The notes under the pieces are model-generated. The model ran no database searches and had not been told where the DNA came from. It saw only the letters and a list, made by a program, of their open reading frames with translations. From positions 65,418 to 129,417 of the forward strand of contig NZ_JALXVH010000001.1 of assembly GCF_025149945.1 (NCBI RefSeq): 64,000 nucleotides of DNA. Direction: 5' to 3'. A program made the translations under genes and the position numbers. This document shows, piece after piece, positions 56,698-64,000 of this stretch. Within the stretch, counting starts at the first letter, position 1. Every line of letters starts with the position of its first letter. This stretch comes from Kocuria sp. p3-SID1428. GTDB lineage: Bacteria; Actinomycetota; Actinomycetes; Actinomycetales; Micrococcaceae.

Positions 56698-58236
56698 TCA
56701 GTCCCGCGTGCGCCCCCGCCGACGGCGGCGCAGACGGTGCACCAGCTCGGACGGCGTGGGCACGGACATGAGTTGTCGCGCTGCCCAGGCCCGCGCGCCG
56801 CTGTACGGCGGGAAGGTGACGCTGAGGGTCTCCGGGCTCAGGGGCTTGGCCAGCAACGAGCGGTGGTGGCTGAACGTGTCGAAGCTCGCCTGCCCGTGAT
56901 AGGCGCCCATGCCGGAATCGCCCACGCCGCCGAAGGGCAGCTGCGGGTGGATGAGATGGACCATGGGGGCCTCGAAGGTCATGCCGCCTGACGACGTCCG
57001 GTCACTGAAGTCGGCGGGCACCTGCTCGTCGCGGCTCATGACGTAGAGCGCCAACGGCTTTTCCCCGGCCCGCACGAAGTCGATCGCCTGGTAGTGGTCC
57101 TCCACCGCCACGAGCGGCAGGACCGGCCCGAAGATCTCCTGCTCCATGAGCGGTCCGTCCGGTGCGCTGCGCACGATCGTGGGCTCCAGATACCGGTCCT
57201 CGAGGTCGTGGCGCCCGCCAGCCAGGACGTCCGCTTCCGGCACCCGCTCGAGCAGCTGCGTCAGCCGCTGCAGGTGCCGTGAGCTCACGATCCGTCCGTA
57301 CGACGGGCTGGACTGCGGATCCTCGCCGTAGAACTCGCGGATAGCCTCCGTGACCAGCGGCATGAGCTGCTCCAGCACGCCGGCCGGGCCCATGACGTAG
57401 TCCGGTGCCACGCAGGTCTGCCCGGCATTGACCAGCTTGGCCCAGGCCAGGCGCCGGGCGGCTGCGGCCAGATCGACGGTGTCGTCGATCCACACCGGCG
57501 ACTTGCCGCCGAGCTCCAGCGTCACGGGCGTGAGGTGCTCGGCCGCAGCCCGCATGACCACGCGCCCCACAGCGGAGTTGCCGGTGAAGAAGAGGTGATC
57601 GAAGCGGTGCTGCAGCAGCCGCGTGGTCTCGGGGACTCCGCCTTGGACCACGCCCACGCAGTCGGGCAGCTCCTGCTCCAGGGCCTCGCTCAGCGCCTGG
57701 GACACGTGCGGGGTGTGCTCGGAGGGCTTGACCACCGCGGTGTTCCCGGCCGCGAGCGCGCCCACCAGCGGAGACAGCAGCAGCTGCACCGGGTAGTTCC
57801 ACGGAGCGATGATCAGCACGGTGCCCAGGGGCTGCGCCTGGACCCAGCCGCTGGAGGGACTCAGCACCGCAGCCGATCCCACGGACCGCGGCGCCATCCA
57901 CGAGGCCAGGCTGCGGCGGACGTGGCGCAGCTCGGTGAGCGTCACGCCGATCTCGGTGAGCTCGGACTCGGTCTGCGACTTGCCCAGGTCCTGGGCAAGT
58001 GCTGCCTGCAGCGCCTCACGGTGCCCGGTCAGCACTCGCTCGAGGCGGTTCAGGCGGTCCAGACGCACATGGAGCGGCACCGGGGCGCTGAATGCCGCCT
58101 GAGTGCGCTCCACGAGGCGATCGATCTGCCGGGCGCTGTCTGCGGGCAGATTTTCGACCGCGCTGAGCTGCGGCTCGCGCCGCCGGAACGACGGGGCCGT
58201 GGGCAGGGACTCGGACTGGGTGCCTCGCTCGGTCAT
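56698..58236 (-). CDS. NAD(P)+-dependent aldehyde dehydrogenase
   Basis: Oxidises an aldehyde to its acid. The 512 residues match the class-3-like ALDH group (fatty/aromatic aldehydes): APWNYPVQLLLSPLVGALAAGN, FFTGNSAVGRVV, the general base Glu241 in TLELGGKSP, and the nucleophile Cys275 in NAGQTCVAPDY. PFGGVGDSGMGAYHG is near the C-terminus. The tail ends in a very basic stretch (HRLRRRRRGRTRD) and, as in class 3 enzymes, may favour membrane association. The start is ATG 58236, 6 nt after a TACCGT box. Confidence 0.92.
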   Translation of the reverse strand: MTERGTQSESLPTAPSFRRREPQLSAVENLPADSARQIDRLVERTQAAFSAPVPLHVRLDRLNRLERVLTGHREALQAALAQDLGKSQTESELTEIGVTLTELRHVRRSLASWMAPRSVGSAAVLSPSSGWVQAQPLGTVLIIAPWNYPVQLLLSPLVGALAAGNTAVVKPSEHTPHVSQALSEALEQELPDCVGVVQGGVPETTRLLQHRFDHLFFTGNSAVGRVVMRAAAEHLTPVTLELGGKSPVWIDDTVDLAAAARRLAWAKLVNAGQTCVAPDYVMGPAGVLEQLMPLVTEAIREFYGEDPQSSPSYGRIVSSRHLQRLTQLLERVPEADVLAGGRHDLEDRYLEPTIVRSAPDGPLMEQEIFGPVLPLVAVEDHYQAIDFVRAGEKPLALYVMSRDEQVPADFSDRTSSGGMTFEAPMVHLIHPQLPFGGVGDSGMGAYHGQASFDTFSHHRSLLAKPLSPETLSVTFPPYSGARAWAARQLMSVPTPSELVHRLRRRRRGRTRD

Positions 58237-58242
58237 GGGTCC

Positions 58243-58248
58243 ACGGTA
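58243..58248 (-). promoter_or_regulatory. -10 box of a leaderless promoter for the aldehyde dehydrogenase
   Basis: TACCGT on the minus strand with a 6-nt spacer (GGACCC) to ATG 58236. Confidence 0.5.
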
Positions 58249-58279
58249 GAGGCCCTCCCCGACAGCACAGCGTCCTGCC

Positions 58280-59374
58280 TCAGAGCAGCCCGTGCTCCTC
58301 GAGCTGCTCCGAGATCGAGGCACCGTCGTTCGCGCGGATCAGGGGGATCCCCTCCGGCAGCTCGGGGCCGTCGGCGGTGAGCAGGCGACCGGAGGCCAGC
58401 ACGGCCTCGGTGGGCGAGAGCGTGCGGATCACGACGGCGGCCACGTTCTGCGGGTAGCGCTGCGCGAAGCCCCCGTAGATCTGCGGGTCGTGCTGGCCGT
58501 CGTCGCCGATGAGGATCCACTTCATGTGCGGGAACTCGCGGGCCAGCTGCTCGAGGTTCTCGACCTTGTGCCGGGGCCCCGAGCGGAACCAGCGATCCGT
58601 GGTGGGGCCCCAGTCGGTGAGCAGCAGCGGTCCGGGCGGGTAGGCGTTGCGGCTCAGGAAGCGGCGCAGCGTGGGCGCCACGTTCCAGGCCCCGGTCGAG
58701 AGGTAGATGAAGGGCAGGCCGCGGTGGCGGCGGCGCAGGCGCTCCAGCAGCACCGGCATGCCGGGGGTGGCGTCGCGGGCGTGCTCGTTGAGCACGAAAG
58801 AGTTCCAGGCCGCCAGCATGGGACGCGGCAGCGAGGTGACCATGACGGTGTCGTCGACGTCGGAGACCACGCCGATGCGCTGGGAGTCGTCGACCACCCA
58901 GATCCGGGAGGTGGCCCAGGCCGAGCCGGCGGTGCGCAGCCGAGCGGTGTGCACGCCGGGCTCCAGGCTGATCTCCACGTCGGCATCGATCACCCCGCCC
59001 TTGTCCGCCACCAGCCGGAACTGCACGCCCTCGATCTCGACATCCACGTGGGCGAAGCCGATGGGGATCGAGGTGAAGGAGCGCCAGCCGCGGATCGAGG
59101 TCTCGTCCTCGGCGGTGGGGTCCTCCGGCCCGTGCGTCTTGTAAAGGGCACGGCCCAGGATGCGCACGTGGTCGGTGGTTCCGTAGCAGTCGAAGGCGAC
59201 CATGACGGGTCGATCCCCGCGCCGCTCCGCACTGCGCTGCCGGAACTGGGTGAAGCCCTGCTCGATCCGGTACCCGAAGTTCAGGGCATCCTGCGTGACC
59301 TGATCCATGGTCTGGAGCAGATCGGTGGCCAGGTCGACGGGCTGCTGGTCCTGTTCCGGACGGGTCTGCGACAT
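58280..59374 (-). CDS. App1-type phosphatase-domain protein (DUF2183)
   Basis: A 364-residue protein with a DUF2183 domain, related to the catalytic part of yeast phosphatidate phosphatase App1. The HAD-like motif GVVSDVDDTVMVT (DVDDT at 172-176) is intact. PFIYLSTGAWNV, LLTDWGPT and MKWILIGDDGQHDPQIYGG cover the later HAD motifs. An N-terminal beta-rich region (about 55-160) precedes it. There is no signal peptide. The substrate in bacteria is unknown; a lipid phosphate is the family-based guess. The ATG at 59374 lies 7 nt after CAGACT. Confidence 0.88.
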   Translation of the reverse strand: MSQTRPEQDQQPVDLATDLLQTMDQVTQDALNFGYRIEQGFTQFRQRSAERRGDRPVMVAFDCYGTTDHVRILGRALYKTHGPEDPTAEDETSIRGWRSFTSIPIGFAHVDVEIEGVQFRLVADKGGVIDADVEISLEPGVHTARLRTAGSAWATSRIWVVDDSQRIGVVSDVDDTVMVTSLPRPMLAAWNSFVLNEHARDATPGMPVLLERLRRRHRGLPFIYLSTGAWNVAPTLRRFLSRNAYPPGPLLLTDWGPTTDRWFRSGPRHKVENLEQLAREFPHMKWILIGDDGQHDPQIYGGFAQRYPQNVAAVVIRTLSPTEAVLASGRLLTADGPELPEGIPLIRANDGASISEQLEEHGLL

Positions 59375-59381
59375 GGCGCTC

Positions 59382-59387
59382 AGTCTG
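59382..59387 (-). promoter_or_regulatory. -10 box of a leaderless promoter for the DUF2183 gene
   Basis: CAGACT on the minus strand, with a 7-nt spacer to ATG 59374. Confidence 0.35.
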
Positions 59388-59530
59388 GCACAGCCCTCCA
59401 GACCCACCACGCACGACGACAGCCCAGCCGTCGTCGTGCCGCAGCCGTCGGCTGCGCGGACTGTGATGCGGCGCCCGCTCCACGGCGGCGCCTGGAGGAC
59501 GCGTCCAGCCTGATGCGGTGCAATGGGGGC

Positions 59531-60070
59531 ATGTCGAGCGATCCGAACCCCCGCACCACCGGTCCGAGCACCGCCCCCGCCGCGCCTTCGCCGCAGGCGG
59601 ACCCCGTCACGCCGCACCGGCTCTTCCGCGTCCTGGCGCTGGCCGAGGCGGTGACCTGGACGCTGCTGATCCTGGGGATGATCGGCAAGTACGTGCTGCA
59701 CCTGGGCGACTGGCCGGTCTCCGTGGGCGGCGGCATCCACGGCTTCGTGTTCCTGAGCTACTGCGCGGTCACGGTGCTCGTGTGGATCGACGCCCGCTGG
59801 TCCGTGGCCGACGGCCTGCTCGCCCTGTTCAGCTCCGTGATCCCCTACGCCACGATCCCGGTGGAGCGCCGGGCCCTGCGCCGCGGCCTTCTGCCCCACA
59901 GCTGGCGCCTGCGCGGCGACGACGAGGCACCTCGAGGCCCGCTCGAGAAGCTGCTGGCCGCCCTGCTGCTGCATCCGGTGGTCTCGACGGTCGTGATCAT
60001 CGTCGTGGTGGTGGCTCTCTACCTGACCCTGCTGGCCATGGGTCCGCCCGTGGAGGTCTCCCCGGAGTGA
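59531..60070 (+). CDS. DUF3817-type membrane protein
   Basis: A 179-residue integral membrane protein. A Pro/Ala-rich cytoplasmic N-terminus of about 30 residues leads into a DUF3817-like region: HRLFRVLALAEAVTWTLLILGMIGKYVL, then VGGGIHGFVFLSYC and SSVIPYATIPVERRALRRG. A C-terminal TM (about 148-170) ends the protein. There are about four TM segments. The function of the family is unknown. It is divergent from the App1-type gene and followed by a hairpin. ATG 59531 follows a GGGGG run rather than a classical ribosome-binding site. Confidence 0.82.
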   Translation: MSSDPNPRTTGPSTAPAAPSPQADPVTPHRLFRVLALAEAVTWTLLILGMIGKYVLHLGDWPVSVGGGIHGFVFLSYCAVTVLVWIDARWSVADGLLALFSSVIPYATIPVERRALRRGLLPHSWRLRGDDEAPRGPLEKLLAALLLHPVVSTVVIIVVVVALYLTLLAMGPPVEVSPE

Positions 60071-60089
60071 TCCGATCCAGCGCAGCAGA

Positions 60090-60117
60090 GGCGCCCGACC
60101 CTCACCGGCCGGGCGCC
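60090..60117 (+). terminator. hairpin after the DUF3817 gene
   Basis: GGCGCCCG (60090-60097) pairs with CGGGCGCC (60110-60117) around a 12-nt loop. It begins 19 nt after the stop; there is no T-run. Confidence 0.6.
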
Positions 60118-60173
60118 CCTTCGCGTGACGGCAACTTGCCCTTCCCTACGGAGTGATCTGTTTCACAGCTGGC

Positions 60174-60179
60174 TATCGT
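60174..60179 (+). promoter_or_regulatory. -10 box of a leaderless promoter for ppk2
   Basis: TATCGT followed by 6 nt (CGAGGC) and ATG 60186. No separate ribosome-binding site is needed if transcription starts at the ATG. Confidence 0.5.
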
Positions 60180-60185
60180 CGAGGC

Positions 60186-61040
60186 ATGACCAAGACGAAG
60201 CCCATGGACAAGTCCCTGTACGAGGCGGAGCTGCTGCGACTGCAGGCCGAGCTCGTGGAGATGCAGCAGTGGGTGAAGTCGACCGGCAATCGCGTCGTGA
60301 TCGTCTTCGAGGGCCGTGATGCGGCGGGCAAAGGCGGGGCGATCAAGCGCCTGACCGAGTACCTCAATCCCCGCACCGCCCGTATCGTGGCGCTGCCGGC
60401 GCCGACCGAGCGGCAGAAGACGCAATGGTACTTCCAGCGCTATATCGAGCATCTGCCGGCCGCGGGCGAGATCGTGATCTTCGACCGCTCCTGGTACAAC
60501 CGCGCCGGGGTCGAGCGGGTCATGGGCTTCTGCACCCCGGAGGAGCATCAGCGCTTCCTGCGCCAGTGCCCGATCTTCGAGCAGATGCTGATCGAGGACG
60601 GCATCATCCTGCGCAAGTACTGGTTCTCGGTCTCCGGCAAGGAGCAGGAGAAGCGCTTCCAGTCCCGGCTCTCCGATCCCATGCGCCACTGGAAGCTCTC
60701 GCCCATGGACCTCGAGTCGCTGACCCGCTGGGAGGACTACTCACGGGCCCGCGACGAGATGCTCGTGCACACCGATCTCCCCTATTCGCGGTGGAACATC
60801 GTGGAGGCCGAGGACAAGCGGCGGGCGCGGATCAACATGATCGCCGACCTGCTGCACACCATCCAGTGGGAGCACATCGAGCGCCCGGAGCTGGAGCTGC
60901 CCAAGCGCCCGCCGTCCTCGGGCTATCAGCGCCCGCCGCGCGAGCTGCAGCGCGCCGTCCCGGACCACTCCGCCGAGGTGGAGGCCAAGGCCGAGAAGCA
61001 GCCCTCCCGGAAGAAGAAGCGCGGGGCCAAGAAGGGCTGA
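60186..61040 (+). CDS. ppk2: polyphosphate kinase 2
   Basis: Uses polyphosphate to phosphorylate nucleotides (ADP or GDP in the class I type). The 284 residues carry Walker A EGRDAAGKGG (42-51), the lid TEYLNPRTARIVALPAPTE and Walker B IFDRSWYNRAGVERVMGF (from about 98). KYWFSVSGKEQEKRFQSR and WKLSPMDLESLTRWEDY are further PPK2 signatures. A basic Lys/Arg-rich tail ends the protein and may bind polyphosphate. The start is ATG 60186 by the leaderless-promoter argument and the conserved N-terminus. Monocistronic, converging with the reductase gene. Confidence 0.94.
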   Translation: MTKTKPMDKSLYEAELLRLQAELVEMQQWVKSTGNRVVIVFEGRDAAGKGGAIKRLTEYLNPRTARIVALPAPTERQKTQWYFQRYIEHLPAAGEIVIFDRSWYNRAGVERVMGFCTPEEHQRFLRQCPIFEQMLIEDGIILRKYWFSVSGKEQEKRFQSRLSDPMRHWKLSPMDLESLTRWEDYSRARDEMLVHTDLPYSRWNIVEAEDKRRARINMIADLLHTIQWEHIERPELELPKRPPSSGYQRPPRELQRAVPDHSAEVEAKAEKQPSRKKKRGAKKG

Positions 61041-61062
61041 GCCTCGTCGGACAGGCGGGCGT

Positions 61063-62124
61063 TCAGTCGGCGACGGCGGTGCGCACCACCATCTTGCCGA
61101 CGTTGCGGCCCTGCATCATGCCCAGGAAGGCGTCGAAGGCCTGGTCGATCCCGTCCTCGACAGTCTCATCGGCCACGATCTCCCCTGCCGCGAGCCAGGG
61201 ACCCATCTCGGCCAGGAAGTCGCCCATGGCCTCGGTGTGGAAGCTCTGGACGAACCCCTGCAGCATCAGCCGCTTGGTGACCATCATCCCCATGTTGCGC
61301 GGACCCGGGGCGGGCTGGTCGTCGTTGTACTGGCTGATCGCACCGCACAGGGCGGCGCGGCCGTCGTCGTTGAAGTGCTGGATCGCAGCCTCCAGGTGAT
61401 CGCCGCCGACGTTGTCGAAGTAGACGTCGATGCCGTTCGGAGCGGCCTCCCCGAGCTGGCCCATGACGTCGCCGCGCTTGTAGTCCAGGCAGGCGTCGAA
61501 GCCGTAGCGCTCGGTCACGATGCGGTTCTTCTCAGGACCGCCCGCCGAGCCGATGACGCGGGCGGCGCCCTTGAGCCGGGCGATCTGCCCCACGGCCGAG
61601 CCGACGGTGCCGGCGGCACCCGAGACGAACACCGTGTCGCCCTCCTGCATGGACGCGATCCGCGTCAGACCCAGCCACGCCGTGAAGCCGGGCATCCCGG
61701 CGATCCCCAGGAACTTCGAGGCGGCCAGCGGGCCCTCGGTGTCGCGCAGGTCGGGCAGCTTCTGGGTCTTGGCCGCCGGCAGCTGGGCGACGTCGCGCCA
61801 GCCCTGTCCGTGCAGCACGCGGGTGCCCTCGGGGACATCCTCCGAGCGGGAAGCGACGACGACTCCCACCGCCGCGCCGTCCATCGGCTCGCCGAGCTCG
61901 AAGGGCGGGACGTAGGAGGGGCCATCGTTCATGCGCCCGCGCATGTAAGGATCCACGGAGATGGCCTCGTTGACCACGCGGATCTCGCCGTCGGACAGCT
62001 CCGGCAGCTCCACGGTCTCTTGGCGGACGTCGTCCTCGGTGGGCCAGCCGCTGGGTCGAGCGGCCAGCACCCAACGGGTGCTGCGGGCGGAGGCGGCAAG
62101 ATCGTTCACAGTGGGAATGCTCAT
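61063..62124 (-). CDS. NADP-dependent zinc-free medium-chain reductase (CurA/leukotriene B4 12-HD-like)
   Basis: A 353-residue medium-chain dehydrogenase/reductase that lacks zinc-ligand cysteines. This places it with NADPH-dependent alkenal/one oxidoreductases. VDPYMRGRMND near the N-terminus and SGAAGTVGSAVGQIARLKGAARVIGSAGG (nucleotide-binding glycines) fit the family. So do YFDNVGGDHLEAAI and QGFVQSFHTEAMGDFLAEMGPWLAAGEI. The likely role is reduction of activated double bonds of electrophilic carbonyls. The start is ATG 62124; an in-frame GTG 9 nt upstream is possible. Confidence 0.9.
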   Translation of the reverse strand: MSIPTVNDLAASARSTRWVLAARPSGWPTEDDVRQETVELPELSDGEIRVVNEAISVDPYMRGRMNDGPSYVPPFELGEPMDGAAVGVVVASRSEDVPEGTRVLHGQGWRDVAQLPAAKTQKLPDLRDTEGPLAASKFLGIAGMPGFTAWLGLTRIASMQEGDTVFVSGAAGTVGSAVGQIARLKGAARVIGSAGGPEKNRIVTERYGFDACLDYKRGDVMGQLGEAAPNGIDVYFDNVGGDHLEAAIQHFNDDGRAALCGAISQYNDDQPAPGPRNMGMMVTKRLMLQGFVQSFHTEAMGDFLAEMGPWLAAGEIVADETVEDGIDQAFDAFLGMMQGRNVGKMVVRTAVAD

Positions 62125-62193
62125 GGACACCACTGTCCGCCTGCCGGCCCCGGTGCGTCCACCGCAGCGCTCAGCCCATAGCGGAATCCGCTG

Positions 62194-63036
62194 TCAGCGA
62201 CGGATCGGGAAGACGGTACGGGGGCGCTGCAGCTGCCACGGATCCTCCAGAGCATCACGCTGGAGGATCCCCAGCCACTCGACCTCGCGGCGGATGCCGT
62301 CGTCGCCGTGCTCCCCGGCGCCGAGTCGACCCCGCAGCACCGGCTCGCGCAGACCCTCCTGCGCCTCATCGCGCTCGGGCTCGAAGGCAGTGCCCTCGGC
62401 CGAGGCCGATGACAGCGGGACGAGAACCTCCTCACCGGGCTGGGCCTCGGTGCGCAGCCGCTCCAGCTGCCCCGGACGGCGTCGCCGCTGAGCGGCGGTC
62501 TCCCCGGGCAAGGGCTCGGCGGGCAGCAGCAGGGCGTCATCGTGCAGCACGGGTCCGACCAAGACCCATGCGCGCTTGCCGGGGCCGGGTTCAGCGGGCT
62601 TGACGTGCGGGCTGGCTGGGCTCGGCCAGACCGCCTCCAGGCCCGTGGGGGTCTCGGGCCACAGCGGGCGATAGTGCTGTTCGTCCTTGGCGATCAGCGA
62701 CGAGCGATGCGCCGCATGGAACTGCGGATCCCCCACCCACGGCGGCAGTGCCGCCGCACCGCGGGCCGCCTCCGGCGCGAACTCGGTGATCTTCCAGCGT
62801 GTGGAATCCCGCCCGCCGCGGGCCTCCCACTCCTCGACCATCGCCAGCCCGTAGGACACCAGCCCGGGCACGTGCCCCGACCACATCAGCACGGCAGGGT
62901 GCGTGCCCCAGCCGTAGTCGGGCAGGCACAGCGCACGCAGGATCTGCAGCGTCTCGACGCGCTGCTTGCCCAGGCGGCGACGGTCCAGGGCGCGGGCGGA
63001 ATCAGCCGGGCTCGGCAGCGGGAGGAAGGTCTGCAC
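62194..63036 (-). CDS. MSMEG_6728-like protein (pyrimidine-dimer glycosylase-related)
   Basis: A 280-residue protein whose first half fits an actinobacterial family (MSMEG_6728 type) distantly related to T4 endonuclease V-like pyrimidine-dimer DNA glycosylases. The diagnostic opening is MQTFLPLPSPADSARALDRRRLGKQRVETLQILRAL, followed by YGWGTHPAVLMWSGH and DPQFHAAHRSSLIAKD. The last 110 residues are a charged extension (RRRRPGQLERLR, EEVLVPLSSAS) with no recognised domain. GTG 63036 follows a TAGGCT box by 8 nt. A DNA-repair role is suggested only by family. Confidence 0.75.
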   Translation of the reverse strand: MQTFLPLPSPADSARALDRRRLGKQRVETLQILRALCLPDYGWGTHPAVLMWSGHVPGLVSYGLAMVEEWEARGGRDSTRWKITEFAPEAARGAAALPPWVGDPQFHAAHRSSLIAKDEQHYRPLWPETPTGLEAVWPSPASPHVKPAEPGPGKRAWVLVGPVLHDDALLLPAEPLPGETAAQRRRRPGQLERLRTEAQPGEEVLVPLSSASAEGTAFEPERDEAQEGLREPVLRGRLGAGEHGDDGIRREVEWLGILQRDALEDPWQLQRPRTVFPIRR

Positions 63037-63044
63037 AGCGGCTC

Positions 63045-63050
63045 AGCCTA
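63045..63050 (-). promoter_or_regulatory. -10 box of a leaderless promoter for the MSMEG_6728-like gene
   Basis: TAGGCT on the minus strand with an 8-nt spacer to GTG 63036. Confidence 0.4.
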
Positions 63051-63146
63051 CCGGCGGGAGACGGCGAGACAGCCCGACTGGCCCCGACGGCCGCGGCTCC
63101 GACATGCTGAGCCCATGATCGCCGCCACCCCTGAAGACCGGTCCTC

Positions 63147-63512
63147 GTGAGCGCGCCGTCGCCCTCTCGGTCGACCGGCCCCGGGGCCGCGATGGTCCTC
63201 TCCGCCTGTCTGTCGATCCAGGTCGGCGCGGCAGCCGCCATCCAGCTGCTCTTCGCCCTGGCGGCCGCGCTGCTGTCCTCGGTGCTCCCGTACTCGCTGG
63301 AGATCGCTGCGCTGCGCCGCCTGCCCAGCGACGTCTTCTCCGTGCTGCTGAGCCTGGAGCCCGCGATCGCGGCGGTGGTCGGCTGGGTCCTGCTCGGCCA
63401 GGGTGCTGGAGTGCTGAGCATCGCGGCGGTGAGCCTGGTGGTCCTGGCCAGCATGGGCGTCACCCTGGGCCAGGGGCGCCCGCGCGCCGACCCCGAGCCC
63501 TCAGCCGCCTGA
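63147..63512 (+). pseudogene. EamA/RhtA-type exporter remnant
   Basis: A 121-codon open frame that joins the very start of an EamA-family exporter (MVLSACLSIQVGAA) directly to its last helices (LLFALAAALLSSVLPYSLE, LRRLPSDVFSVLLSLEPAIAAVVGW, LLGQGAGVLSIAAVSLVVLASMG). Full-length relatives have about 280-300 residues and ten helices. About 170-190 internal residues are missing with the frame kept. With only three or four helices left it cannot be a normal carrier. No good ribosome-binding site is seen before GTG 63147. Confidence 0.65.
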
Positions 63513-63582
63513 GGCACCGGTCACGGAGGATCCGCACCGCGTCACACACGAGTGAGGCAGCCCACCCTGCCGCCGGGAGATC

Positions 63583-63588
63583 TATGCT
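63583..63588 (+). promoter_or_regulatory. candidate -10 box for the small C-terminal gene
   Basis: TATGCT, about 33 nt upstream of ATG 63621, giving a short leader that contains an AGGA ribosome-binding site. Confidence 0.4.
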
Positions 63589-63620
63589 TACGCAACCATC
63601 CCCGACGACAGGATCCCCCG

Positions 63621-63950
63621 ATGGCACTCTTCGCCTCCAACGGCACCCTCAGCAAGGACCTCCCCGCGCCTCTGGATCGCGCCCGCGAGGCGATCGAGTC
63701 CACGGCCCGCTCGGAGGGCCATCACATCGCCGCCGTCAGCAGCGATCGACTGCTCTTCGACATCACCACCAAGCGCACAGCCCTGAGCTGGGGCGCCCAT
63801 CTGGCGATCACCCTGGAGGAGGCCGGCGGCGGAACCCGGATGACCGTCGACTACGACAACAGCCCGGGCTCCCCCAAGGCGCTGATGGACAAGAAGAAGA
63901 ACACCAAGTCCGCCCAGACCTTCGCCGATCAGGTCGAAGCCGCGCTCTGA
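63621..63950 (+). CDS. small hypothetical protein
   Basis: A 109-residue soluble protein without signal or TM segment that I do not recognise. The predicted layout is helix (LDRAREAIESTARSEG), then strands (HHIAAVSSDRLLFDIT, AHLAITLEEAGGGTRMTVDY), and a Lys-rich C-terminal helix. This alternation resembles a small START/SRPBCC-like or bacterial-PH-like fold, a weak suggestion. AGGA lies 7 nt before the ATG, and a TATGCT box lies upstream. Codon use matches the genome. Confidence 0.65.
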   Translation: MALFASNGTLSKDLPAPLDRAREAIESTARSEGHHIAAVSSDRLLFDITTKRTALSWGAHLAITLEEAGGGTRMTVDYDNSPGSPKALMDKKKNTKSAQTFADQVEAAL

Positions 63951-64000
63951 GCCGGGATCGCCACGTTCTGGCAGCGCTCACGGCGACGACGAGGGGGTGG

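Overview
The window is a 64 kb piece of a high-GC actinobacterial chromosome. The evidence is the dense high-GC coding, frequent GTG and TTG starts, the yebC-ruvCAB-yajC-secDF-rel gene order, a MurT/GatD pair, class Ib nrdHIEF, and many apparently leaderless starts (a TANNNT box 6-8 nt before ATG or GTG). Family-level resemblance points to Micrococcaceae, perhaps near Kocuria or Micrococcus; that placement is an inference. I saw no rRNA, tRNA, CRISPR array, insertion sequence or prophage.

Layout. 1-3.6 kb: glycerol operon glpD-glpF-glpK on the minus strand, with glpK cut by the window edge. 3.7-17 kb: an information-processing block, with rarA, dtd, an alpha/beta hydrolase, aspS, an APC permease, hisS, a DUF349 protein and the (p)ppGpp synthetase Rel. 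17-24.5 kb: secF, secD, yajC, ruvB, ruvA, ruvC and yebC, all on the minus strand. 24.7-28.3 kb: the lipid II amidation pair murT-gatD and an FAD-linked oxidase. 28.5-29.8 kb: a small P-loop kinase-like gene and a DUF3800-like gene of lower GC. 30-34 kb: a Bcr/CflA-type drug exporter, a HIT protein and thrS. 34-43 kb: accessory region with an MFS exporter, a lipoprotein, a HEPN/Abi-like gene, a Pif1-like helicase with a BRCT domain, a flavin monooxygenase, a secreted DUF4874/DUF4832 protein and a frameshifted B3/B4-domain pseudogene. 43.3-47.2 kb: an MHS transporter, an M20 amidohydrolase and a PrpF-like isomerase. 47.3-49.1 kb: a GmrSD-type (DUF262 plus HNH) restriction enzyme of lower GC. 49.3-53.6 kb: nrdH-nrdI-nrdE-nrdF with two NrdR-like boxes. 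53.8-56.6 kb: glycerate kinase beside the decayed remains of a divergent tartrate/D-malate dehydrogenase and dicarboxylate transporter pair. 56.7-64 kb: aldehyde dehydrogenase, an App1-type phosphatase-domain protein, a DUF3817 membrane protein, PPK2, a quinone-reductase-like enzyme, a MSMEG_6728-like protein, an EamA remnant and a small unknown protein.

How the genes work together. Housekeeping units dominate: translation (three tRNA synthetases plus D-aminoacyl-tRNA proofreading), recombination (ruvABC, rarA), Sec export, the stringent response, peptidoglycan amidation and dNTP supply. Scattered between them are anti-mobile-element candidates (GmrSD, the HEPN/Abi-like protein, the DUF3800-like protein) and several broken carbon-uptake genes. 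Together these suggest ongoing gene gain and loss. The most unusual items are the helicase/BRCT fusion next to a HEPN protein, two long perfect palindromic elements, the double 5' truncation of the tartrate locus, and a MurT without its usual zinc ribbon.
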